DNA of 5,251 bases from JAQVOO01 sp964524755 (GTDB lineage Bacteria > Spirochaetota > Spirochaetia > Sphaerochaetales > Sphaerochaetaceae), in contig CAZGDR010000082.1 in assembly GCA_964524755.1 (NCBI GenBank), forward strand, positions 1 through 5,251, given 5' to 3'. Position 1 is the first letter of the stretch; each line of letters starts with the position of its first letter. The translations under genes were made by a program, and so were the position numbers. The notes beneath the pieces are model-generated. The model had not been told where the DNA came from, searched no databases, and saw only the letters and a list, made by a program, of their open reading frames with translations. This document shows, piece by piece, positions 1 through 5,212 of the stretch.

Positions 1-668
1 CCATGGGCTTAGTGAGAGACTTACAAGCCTTTGAGATTATAGAACAGTTCGTACATCTACGCAGGATCGCTCCCGACACTTCCCATATAGTATTTATGGG
101 GATGGGCGAACCGCTAGCGAACCTCACCGAGGTGATTCAAGCCATCAATTATATCCACGACGAAAATGGGTTTGATATCGGCCTCCGCCGTATTACTATC
201 AGTACCTGTGGCCTCATTCCGGGCATTGAACAATTAACCGAGCTTAACTTACCGGTGAGATTAGCCGTCTCTTTAGTAACTGCAGACAATAATCAACGAT
301 CTGAACTTATGCCCGTAAATAAAGCGTACCCACTCGATGCCCTAAAATCAACATTGTTGCATTATCAGAATGTAATTGGTAAACGGTTCACTCTCGAATA
401 TGTGCTCTTGCGTGACTACAATACGGGCGCTGAAGATGCTAAAAAGTTAGCTAATTTCATCCGAGGTCTAGATGTTATCGTCAACCTCATTCCATGGAAC
501 CCTGCTGCAGAGCTTGATTGGGAAACACCAACGAACAGGGAAATCACTAGCTTTACAAGAGAACTGGATGCTCTAGGAGTCCCCTACACGAGAAGATTCT
601 CTCGGGGAAGAGGGGTTAATGGTGCTTGTGGTCAACTAGCTGTCCCCCTATCCGATACAGAGGCCTAG
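1..668 (+). CDS. rlmN: RlmN family radical SAM rRNA/tRNA adenine-C2 methyltransferase (C-terminal part)
   Basis: RlmN methylates C2 of A2503 in 23S rRNA, and in E. coli also A37 of some tRNAs, by radical SAM chemistry in the cytoplasm. About 221 residues are present. The frame is open to the left edge, so the ATG at position 3 is an internal Met and the true start lies off-window. It falls just after where the CxxxCxxC iron-sulfur motif would be, so that motif cannot be checked. Visible family signatures, counted from that Met: GMGEP (33-37, SAM-binding loop), ITISTCGLIPGI, AVSLVTADNNQR followed by SELMPVNKAYPL, NLIPWNP, and near the end GACGQLA. In that last motif Cys209 matches the cysteine that carries the transient methyl group in E. 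coli RlmN. The usual SLHA is SLVT here, a variant I associate with spirochaete members. The gene is followed at once by a Nudix gene, so the two are probably co-transcribed. A Cfr-like or other RlmN paralogue is less likely but not excluded. Confidence 0.87.
   Translation, partial: MGLVRDLQAFEIIEQFVHLRRIAPDTSHIVFMGMGEPLANLTEVIQAINYIHDENGFDIGLRRITISTCGLIPGIEQLTELNLPVRLAVSLVTADNNQRSELMPVNKAYPLDALKSTLLHYQNVIGKRFTLEYVLLRDYNTGAEDAKKLANFIRGLDVIVNLIPWNPAAELDWETPTNREITSFTRELDALGVPYTRRFSRGRGVNGACGQLAVPLSDTEA
659..663 (+). promoter_or_regulatory. Candidate ribosome binding site of the Nudix gene
   Basis: AGAGG lies inside the last codons of rlmN, six bases before the ATT at 670. Its position supports that non-standard codon as the Nudix start. 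By contrast, nothing resembling a Shine-Dalgarno sequence precedes the GTG at 754. Confidence 0.45.
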
Positions 669-669
669 T

Positions 670-1260
670 ATTATACAATTCACTCTTTATGACACCTCTC
701 ATAGCGGGACCCAGGCGAGTTCAGACCCTTGGTTTCGCCGCACTTGTCGTGCTGTGGTCGTAAAGAACAATTCATTAGTCTTCTCTTATTTGAAAAATCG
801 CCACCAGTATGTCTTACCAGGAGGAGGATTTGAAGCTGAAGAAACACCGCAAGCATGCGCTGAACGGGAATGCAGTGAAGAACTGGGCCTATGTATCACT
901 GCCCATGATCCCGTGGCTATGGTGAGGGAATTCTACGATGGAATCCTCCGCTTTGAGCACGTATACCTCCGAGCTGACTTTTATGACCAACGTGGAGACA
1001 CTAGCAGAACTGATGAAGAAATTGAATTAGGGATTACCGAAGAATGGATACCCTTAGATGCTGTTCAAGTGCAGTTGTTACAAACCAGAGCCCACACTAC
1101 ACTACAAGAAACCCAAAAGGAATATATCCACCGGGCAATAGCCAACTGCCACCTACGAGAACTTCTAGGCATCTCTGCCGTCCTCAACTGGCCCTGGCAG
1201 TCTATCATTGACATTGGAAATGCCCAAGAGAGAATATCCATCACCACATCTATAGTATAA
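670..1260 (+). CDS. Nudix hydrolase, probable AUU start
   Basis: Nudix enzymes hydrolyse nucleoside diphosphates linked to another moiety, using Mg2+ held by the Nudix box; the substrate here cannot be told. The box is complete, at about residues 52-74 from the ATT: G-x5-E-x7-RE-x2-EE-x-G-L (GGFEAEE, then RECSEELGL), preceded by YVLPGGG. The first conventional start, GTG at 754, falls within the first beta strand (RAVVVKNNSLVF) and has no ribosome binding site. The frame stays open and protein-like upstream (IIQFTLYDTSHSG, DPWFRRTCR) back to a stop at 637-639, but contains no ATG, GTG or TTG. ATT at 670, one base after the rlmN stop, has AGAGG six bases upstream and gives 196 residues; CTG at 640 or ATA at 673 are alternatives. 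Translational coupling to rlmN is likely. A sequencing error in the start codon is possible. Family call sure, start uncertain; GTG 754 is the conservative minimum. Confidence 0.8.
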   Translation: MIQFTLYDTSHSGTQASSDPWFRRTCRAVVVKNNSLVFSYLKNRHQYVLPGGGFEAEETPQACAERECSEELGLCITAHDPVAMVREFYDGILRFEHVYLRADFYDQRGDTSRTDEEIELGITEEWIPLDAVQVQLLQTRAHTTLQETQKEYIHRAIANCHLRELLGISAVLNWPWQSIIDIGNAQERISITTSIV

Positions 1261-1283
1261 CAGCCACCTGCTTGAAGTGGCTG
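1261..1283. terminator. Hairpin between convergent genes, possible weak terminator
   Basis: A perfect 7-bp stem (CAGCCAC/GTGGCTG) with a 9-base loop begins directly after the Nudix stop codon and lies 28 bases beyond the stop of the opposing outer-membrane protein gene. Its location suits a shared terminator. Neither side has a real T-tract, so intrinsic termination would be weak, or the hairpin may only protect mRNA 3' ends. Confidence 0.45.
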
Positions 1284-1310
1284 ATAGAACAATAAAGAAG
1301 GATAGATACC

Positions 1311-1772
1311 CTAGAATAGGTACATAGCACCAACTTCACCACGCATCCATAAAGAAACTCCTCCAGCTATAATTAATTCAGGTACAGCACGAGTGAAAAT
1401 CTTTAGAGGCACACTTCCTAGATAATGGGAGAGGGAAATTGGGAATCCAATTCCAATTATATTTCCACCTTTGAAGAACCCCATATCTAATTTCGCGCCT
1501 ACACTAGCTTGTAAATCTAAACCCATTGCATCATTTACAAACAACCCAGGTAAGATATAATCACCACCTAATCCAATGTGGAAGGAATTAAATACGTAAC
1601 CTATAGAGACATTCGCTGTCGCCACCCCAAAATTATATTCTCCTACAGCACCAATCCCAAAAGGAACTTGCAGGGATAAACCGGCCCCAAATCCTTCCCT
1701 TGGTTGTGCTGCGAATACAGCAGTACTAGTTATCACCAAAATTAACAGTGTTATTATCAGAGCCTTTTTCAT
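1311..1772 (-). CDS. Small predicted outer-membrane beta-barrel protein
   Basis: I do not recognise a named family. The 153-residue product begins with a clear Sec signal peptide: MKK, a hydrophobic stretch, then a type I site around AVFA/A at residue 21. No lipobox cysteine is present, so it is not a lipoprotein. The mature part is rich in glycine and in alternating hydrophobic/polar stretches (for example NVSIGYVFNSFHIGLGGDY), and the chain ends in Phe (MYLF), as is usual for barrel proteins recognised by the BAM complex. About 130 mature residues would fit a small barrel of roughly 8 strands. The start is firm, with AAGGAGG five bases upstream. It lies beyond the alaS terminator and has its own promoter candidate, so it is probably a separate transcription unit. 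Spirochaetes encode many such small barrels; structural or pathogenic roles would be guesses. Confidence 0.72.
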   Translation of the reverse strand: MKKALIITLLILVITSTAVFAAQPREGFGAGLSLQVPFGIGAVGEYNFGVATANVSIGYVFNSFHIGLGGDYILPGLFVNDAMGLDLQASVGAKLDMGFFKGGNIIGIGFPISLSHYLGSVPLKIFTRAVPELIIAGGVSLWMRGEVGAMYLF

Positions 1773-1777
1773 CCCAT

Positions 1778-1784
1778 CCTCCTT
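1778..1784 (-). promoter_or_regulatory. Strong ribosome binding site of the outer-membrane protein gene
   Basis: AAGGAGG, a full complement to the 16S rRNA 3' end, lies five bases before the ATG at 1772. It fixes that start, and shows the organism uses strong Shine-Dalgarno sites, which makes their absence before alaS and dprA notable. Confidence 0.85.
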
Positions 1785-1823
1785 GTTGCTGCATTCTGTA
1801 CAGCATTATAATTACCATGGTTC

Positions 1824-1852
1824 ATTTTCGGGTGTAACATAGTGGTTGTCAA
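1824..1852 (-). promoter_or_regulatory. Candidate sigma-70-type promoter of the outer-membrane protein gene
   Basis: A perfect -35 (TTGACA, 1852-1847) and a 17-base spacer lead to a weak -10 (GAAAAT, 1829-1824, four of six consensus bases). This gives a leader of about 45 bases before the ATG. A better-looking TATAAT lies at 1810-1805, but no good -35 sits at the right distance from it. The sequence TTGACAACCAC is identical to that at the tRNA-Phe promoter. Confidence 0.5.
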
Positions 1853-1885
1853 GTATTTTCAAGGAAATAGTCACACCCTATGTTA
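1835..1885. repeat. Inverted repeat around the promoter, possible operator
   Basis: TAACATAG at 1835-1842 is matched by its exact reverse complement CTATGTTA at 1878-1885, with 35 bases between. The arms flank the -35 element of the outer-membrane protein promoter, one lying in the spacer and the other upstream. Both arms adjoin a GGGTGT/ACACCC block. This could be a pair of regulator half-sites; a hairpin with so long a loop is less likely. Confidence 0.35.
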
Positions 1886-1911
1886 TCTTATTGAAAAAAA
1901 GAGGAGATATT

Positions 1912-1949
1912 GGCAAAAGGCCCCTCTCCAGCATGCTGAAGAGGGGCCT
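1912..1949 (-). terminator. Rho-independent terminator of alaS
   Basis: On the leftward strand the stem AGGCCCCTCT/AGAGGGGCCT is extended inward by CAGC/GCTG around a short loop, and it ends in TTTT. A longer T-tract follows at 1899-1893. It sits about 20 bases after the alaS stop. It lacks a T-run in the rightward direction, so it is directional, and it separates alaS from the outer-membrane protein gene. Confidence 0.88.
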
Positions 1950-1968
1950 ATAGTGTATCTCTATAAAG

Positions 1969-3756
1969 TTATTTTTTTGTTAAAGTTGCTCGAATACGTC
2001 GCACTCCAGCTGAAGAAGATTGTTCTTTTTTAATTGAGAAATGACCCATAGTCCCTGTACGTTCCACATGGGGACCTCCACAAACTTCCTTTGAAAAATC
2101 TCCAACGCTGTAGACTGTGACTTGTTCTCCATATTTGCTCTCAAAGAAAGCAATGGCACCTTGTTCCTTAGCCTCTTCAATGCTCATGGTGGCGTGGGTC
2201 ACTGGTAGATCACGTGCAATAACATCATTTACTAGGTCTTCCACCTCTTTTATTTCTTCTGGAGTCATTGCCCCTTCGTGGGTAAAATCAAAGCGCAATC
2301 TTTGCGGGGTAATATTAGAACCTTTTTGACCAACATGGTCCCCCAGTACACTCCTTAAGGCTTGATGTAAGAGGTGTGTGGCTGTATGTAACGCAGTGGT
2401 AAGTTCACTTTGGTCTGCTAAGCCACCCTTAAATTGTTTTTCTGCACCAGCACGTGAAATTTCTTGGTGCTTCTGAAAGGCTGCATTAAAACCATCCATA
2501 TCTACAGTAAAACCATGTTCAGCAGCTAATTCTTCAGTTAATTCAATGGGAAAACCATAGGTGTCATACAACTTAAATGCAACACGACCATTAATTACTC
2601 TATTTTTACCTTTGAGTAAATTAGGTAACATTTTCTCAAACTCATGTTCCCCTTTTTGCAAAGTTGTAGAGAATTTCTCTTCTTCTAAGCCCAACTCTCG
2701 CATCACGAATTCACGATTTTCAACTAATTCGGGGTATACTGCACTGTACATATCGACAACTATTGTAGCCAAAGAAGCAAGGAACTTTCCGGCAATGTCA
2801 AGCTTCCTACCATGCCTCACTGCGCGACGGATGAGTCGCCGAAGAATATATCCCTGTCCTACATTTGAGGGCTTGACGCCGCGTTGATCGCCAAGAATGA
2901 AAACACTGGTACGCACATGATCGGCAATTATGCGTAGTGAAATATCTTGTGATTCATCTTCACCGTAGGCTACATCACTGAGTTTTGAGATCTGTTCAAT
3001 AATTGGGGTAAAAACTTCAGTCTCGTATACAGAGGTTTTTCCCTGCAAGACCGCAATAGTACGCTCTATCCCCATTCCTGTATCGACACACTTACGCTCC
3101 ATTTCTACGTAGGTGCCTTCAGCTGTCTTGAGATATCCCATGAATACATCATTCCAAATCTCAAAATACTTACCACAACTGCACCCAGGGCGACACGCGG
3201 GGCCACAGGCTTCACGCCCAGTATCGATAAACATTTCAGTATCTGGCCCACAAGGTCCAACCTCACCGGCTGGCCCCCACCAGTTATCTTCACGGGGTAA
3301 GAAATAAATCCTTGAGTCTGGGATACCAAGGCTTCGCCACACCGCTGCAGATTCTTCATCGCGAGGGACTTCGTCATCTCCAGCGAAGACTGTCACCGAT
3401 AGTGTATCGGGGTCAATCTTTAACCAGTCAATTAAAAACTCGTAACTATAACGGATAGCCTCTTCTTTAAAGTAGTCACCTAATGACCAATTCCCCAACA
3501 TTTCAAAAAAGGTGAGATGGTGAGGATCCCCTACTACATCGATATCACCAGTACGAATACATTTCTGGTAATCGACTAAACGGGTACCTGCAGGATGCTC
3601 TTGTCCCAAAATATAAGGGACGAGGGGATGCATTCCGGCTGTGGTAAACAAAACGGTTGGATCATTTTCTGGAATCAAAGAAGCTCCAGAAATTTGAGTG
3701 TGGTCTTTGGACACAAAGAAATCAATAAATTTTTGGCGTAGTTCGTCTGCTTTCAT
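1969..3756 (-). CDS. alaS: Alanine--tRNA ligase, short form without the C-Ala domain
   Basis: It charges tRNA-Ala with alanine and hydrolyses mischarged Ser/Gly-tRNA-Ala. The 595 residues hold the class II catalytic domain (FTTAGMHPLVPYILG at 37-51; HLTFFEMLGNWSLGDYF at 80-96; VDTGMGIERT at 224-233), the tRNA-recognition helical region (about 250-450) and the editing domain. The editing-site zinc ligands are present: HTATH (H457, H461) and CGGPH (C559, H563). The common bacterial form has CGGTH there. A cysteine cluster, C184-x3-C-x3-C-x-C194, lies in the catalytic domain where longer enzymes have no such cluster. The chain stops at RRIRATLTKK just after editing, so the oligomerisation/C-Ala part of the roughly 875-residue E. 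coli enzyme is missing. The stop is followed by a good terminator and nothing looks broken, so this is a natural short type, as I recall for spirochaetes. It lies 33 bases after dprA. No Shine-Dalgarno sequence precedes the ATG. Confidence 0.96.
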   Translation of the reverse strand: MKADELRQKFIDFFVSKDHTQISGASLIPENDPTVLFTTAGMHPLVPYILGQEHPAGTRLVDYQKCIRTGDIDVVGDPHHLTFFEMLGNWSLGDYFKEEAIRYSYEFLIDWLKIDPDTLSVTVFAGDDEVPRDEESAAVWRSLGIPDSRIYFLPREDNWWGPAGEVGPCGPDTEMFIDTGREACGPACRPGCSCGKYFEIWNDVFMGYLKTAEGTYVEMERKCVDTGMGIERTIAVLQGKTSVYETEVFTPIIEQISKLSDVAYGEDESQDISLRIIADHVRTSVFILGDQRGVKPSNVGQGYILRRLIRRAVRHGRKLDIAGKFLASLATIVVDMYSAVYPELVENREFVMRELGLEEEKFSTTLQKGEHEFEKMLPNLLKGKNRVINGRVAFKLYDTYGFPIELTEELAAEHGFTVDMDGFNAAFQKHQEISRAGAEKQFKGGLADQSELTTALHTATHLLHQALRSVLGDHVGQKGSNITPQRLRFDFTHEGAMTPEEIKEVEDLVNDVIARDLPVTHATMSIEEAKEQGAIAFFESKYGEQVTVYSVGDFSKEVCGGPHVERTGTMGHFSIKKEQSSSAGVRRIRATLTKK

Positions 3757-3764
3757 AAGACTGA

Positions 3765-3793
3765 ATACTATGCAAGGAGCTTTGTATTGTCAA
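3765..3793 (-). promoter_or_regulatory. Candidate alaS promoter overlapping the dprA stop codon
   Basis: A consensus -35 TTGACA (3793-3788, its TGA being the dprA stop) is followed by a 17-base spacer and TAGTAT (3770-3765, four of six consensus bases). The expected start, about seven to nine bases further on, falls at 3758-3756, that is at the alaS ATG. Transcripts from here would have almost no 5' leader. Confidence 0.6.
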
Positions 3794-4746
3794 GCCAAGT
3801 CAAATAAAGAGAGTTGTTTAGAAGAAGCAATCGGTATGCTTTCTTCCCGAACGGAGGTAAATAATCTGACGTGAATAGATTGGGGTTTCCTTACCACTAA
3901 AACACCCTGTTTTAGGGCTAGACGCCGAGGCCACAGTAGAGAACGATTATCAAGGACATGTTGGAAGATCACTACCTTTCGTTCTTGTTCTAGTGCATAG
4001 TGAGCTTGTTTGACAGCTCCTCCTCCATCACGATCTTCCACCACAATAGAGCCTACCGAAAGTGAGCTCATTAAACGATTTCTTAAGAGAAAGTGCCATT
4101 TTTGCGTTTGCGTGGCGGGAGAAAAACGGGAGAGAAGCAAACCTTTTTGCCCAATGATTTCCTGTAATTTACGATGTTCTTTGGGATAGACCTCAGTCAA
4201 AGGCGTTCCCAATACTCCGATAGTCGATCCCTGCTCGGCCAAAGTGGTGATGTGGGCCATGCCATCGATACCTAAGGCAAGTCCTGAAACAATGACCGTA
4301 TCGCGGGCAACTAAAGCTCGCACAGTCTCGGTTGTATACTGTTTCCCTTCATCACTCGGATTGCGTGTACCAATGACACTCACACATTTTTTACTCAGCA
4401 AATTTATATCTCCACGCGCATATAAAAAGCGAGGAGACCCTGGAATTGATCCTACATATTCGGGATAAAAAGGACCGCCTCGTTTTAATACAATATCTTT
4501 CGGCTCTAGCCTAAAAAACTGTGCTTTAACATGCGAATGGGTGGTGAGTAAATCATCGGTAGAGATCCCGGTTACGGTGCTATAGGTGTTTGGGTGCAAT
4601 GGTAAGGGATTATAAAGGGGAACAATCTCTCCTAAACGCTCAAACAAAGGTTCAACATACGATTCCGCTTTCTTTATGCAGAGCAACAGCGTTTCATAAT
4701 TGATGGCTTCCTGAATATGTTTTGCGGAAAGATCTACCATGTTCAT
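3790..4746 (-). CDS. dprA: DprA/Smf-like DNA-processing protein with C-terminal clamp-binding motif
   Basis: DprA binds incoming or exposed single-stranded DNA and loads RecA; in non-competent bacteria its role is unclear. From the chosen ATG the protein has 318 residues. Its Rossmann-like DprA core shows YPEYVGSIPGSPRFLYARG (about 94-112), VSVIGTRNPS (122-131), SGLALGIDGMAH (154-165), TIGVLGTPLTEVYP, RNR (222-224) and VVEDRDGGGAVKQA (235-248). It is divergent: the usual SGLARGID has Leu for Arg, and the usual EA-x-SGS-TA segment is EDRDGGGAVKQA. No winged-helix C-terminal domain is present. The last residues read QLSLFDLA; QLSLF (311-315) matches the bacterial beta-clamp-binding consensus. 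The frame is open upstream to 4872, but that would run through a terminator and into tRNA-Phe, so the ATG at 4746 (or 4740) is preferred. It is followed closely by alaS. Family call good; function in this organism inferred. Confidence 0.85.
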   Translation of the reverse strand: MNMVDLSAKHIQEAINYETLLLCIKKAESYVEPLFERLGEIVPLYNPLPLHPNTYSTVTGISTDDLLTTHSHVKAQFFRLEPKDIVLKRGGPFYPEYVGSIPGSPRFLYARGDINLLSKKCVSVIGTRNPSDEGKQYTTETVRALVARDTVIVSGLALGIDGMAHITTLAEQGSTIGVLGTPLTEVYPKEHRKLQEIIGQKGLLLSRFSPATQTQKWHFLLRNRLMSSLSVGSIVVEDRDGGGAVKQAHYALEQERKVVIFQHVLDNRSLLWPRRLALKQGVLVVRKPQSIHVRLFTSVREESIPIASSKQLSLFDLA

Positions 4747-4752
4747 GTCGTG

Positions 4753-4781
4753 ATTGTACCGACTCCCCTGTGGCAAAGCAA
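4753..4781 (-). promoter_or_regulatory. Candidate dprA promoter with start at the ATG
   Basis: TTGCTT (4781-4776), a 17-base spacer and TACAAT (4758-4753) resemble a sigma-70 promoter. Seven bases after the -10 is the A of the dprA ATG at 4746, so the transcript may be leaderless. A GGGGAG lies 16 bases before the ATG, too far for a normal ribosome binding site and inside the promoter spacer. Confidence 0.5.
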
Positions 4782-4794
4782 GAGGAAAGCGATT

Positions 4795-4834
4795 ATAAAT
4801 AAATAAGCACTTACCTCTTAAAGAGATAAGTGCC
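4795..4834 (-). terminator. Rho-independent terminator of tRNA-Phe
   Basis: On the leftward strand a 12-bp stem (GCACTTAT... paired with ...GGTAAGTGC, one G-U pair) with a 3-base loop is followed by the T-rich tail TTATTTATTTAT. It starts nine bases after the tRNA 3' end and lies before the dprA promoter, so the tRNA forms its own transcription unit. Confidence 0.82.
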
Positions 4835-4842
4835 TTTACGTC

Positions 4843-4915
4843 TGCCGCCTCTCGGAATTGAACCGAGGACACAAGGATTTTCAGTCCTTTGCTCTACCAA
4901 CTGAGCTAAGGCGGC
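4843..4915 (-). tRNA. tRNA-Phe (anticodon GAA)
   Basis: The 73-base gene folds as a complete cloverleaf. The acceptor stem is GCCGCCT/AGGCGGC, the D stem GCTC/GAGC with loop AGTTGGTA, the anticodon stem AAGGA/TCCTT with loop CTGAAAA (anticodon GAA), and the T stem CTCGG/CCGAG with loop TTCAATT. All four stems are fully paired. The variable loop is GTGTC and the discriminator base is A, as expected for phenylalanine. CCA is not encoded (GAC follows), so it must be added by the CCA-adding enzyme. It has its own promoter and terminator. Confidence 0.98.
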
Positions 4916-4926
4916 GCAACGTCACT

Positions 4927-4956
4927 TTTATACCCCGCAAGAATGGTGGTTGTCAA
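4927..4956 (-). promoter_or_regulatory. Promoter of tRNA-Phe
   Basis: A perfect -35 TTGACA (4956-4951) and -10 TATAAA (4932-4927) are separated by 18 bases. The predicted start lies a few bases before the tRNA 5' end at 4915, so the 5' leader removed by RNase P would be short. Confidence 0.82.
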
Positions 4957-5192
4957 CCCCTTCACGTTTATTTAGCAATAACCTTTCACCAATTCTGCCC
5001 AGCAACAGGACGTAATGAAATCTCTCCAGACTGTAATTGTTATTTAATGCCTTCTTCTAAACACACAATAAAGACTCGTTTATTTTCAGAATATTTATAC
5101 AACTATGATAAGATTTTCATCACGATAATTTAAGAGATATTGGAATATACATCACGTTACATTTTCAATTATTCTTTTTTTGAGGTGGTCTC
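4957..5192. other. AT-rich intergenic region
   Basis: No credible gene is seen on either strand between the tRNA-Phe promoter and the ATG at 5193. The one longer open frame (4858-5133, rightward) starts inside the tRNA and looks non-coding. The region must hold the promoter of the rightward gene at the edge, but no convincing -35/-10 pair stands out; TATGAT at 5104-5109 is a weak -10 candidate. Short repeats are present: CATCACG at 5118-5124 and 5150-5156, and one copy of a 12-base repeat at 5109-5120. Confidence 0.6.
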
Positions 5193-5212
5193 ATGAGCAC
5201 TAAGATTTTCAT
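5109..5212 (+). repeat. 12-base direct repeat, copies 92 bases apart
   Basis: TAAGATTTTCAT occurs at 5109-5120 and again at 5201-5212. The second copy lies inside the first codons of the edge reading frame and ends two bases before its premature stop. In AT-rich DNA this could be chance. Confidence 0.4.
5182..5188 (+). promoter_or_regulatory. Ribosome binding site of the edge reading frame
   Basis: GAGGTGG lies four bases before the ATG at 5193, after a T-rich stretch. It is good enough to support real translation initiation at that ATG even though its frame stops after seven codons. Confidence 0.55.

Noticed and set aside
689..763. ATG at 689 as a possible Nudix start
   Set aside because: It is in a different frame and stops at 761-763; no frameshift is needed because the Nudix frame itself is open upstream.
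1065..1292. Leftward 75-codon open frame
   Set aside because: It lies antisense inside the well-supported Nudix gene and shows no family features.
1805..1810. TATAAT as -10 of the outer-membrane protein promoter
   Set aside because: It matches the consensus, but no acceptable -35 lies 16-18 bases upstream, so the TTGACA-17-GAAAAT pair was preferred.
1842..2033. Rightward 63-codon open frame
   Set aside because: It runs through the alaS terminator hairpin and overlaps the alaS 3' end; composition and position indicate chance.
2117..3377. Several open frames opposite or out of frame with alaS
   Set aside because: All lie inside a clear alaS coding sequence and are shadow frames without ribosome binding sites or recognisable domains.
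4747..4872. N-terminal extension of dprA by 42 residues to an ATG at 4872
   Set aside because: It would run through the tRNA-Phe terminator and into the tRNA itself, and its residues show no DprA-like sequence.
4858..5133. Rightward 91-codon open frame
   Set aside because: It begins antisense inside tRNA-Phe, crosses the tRNA promoter, has no ribosome binding site and looks non-coding.
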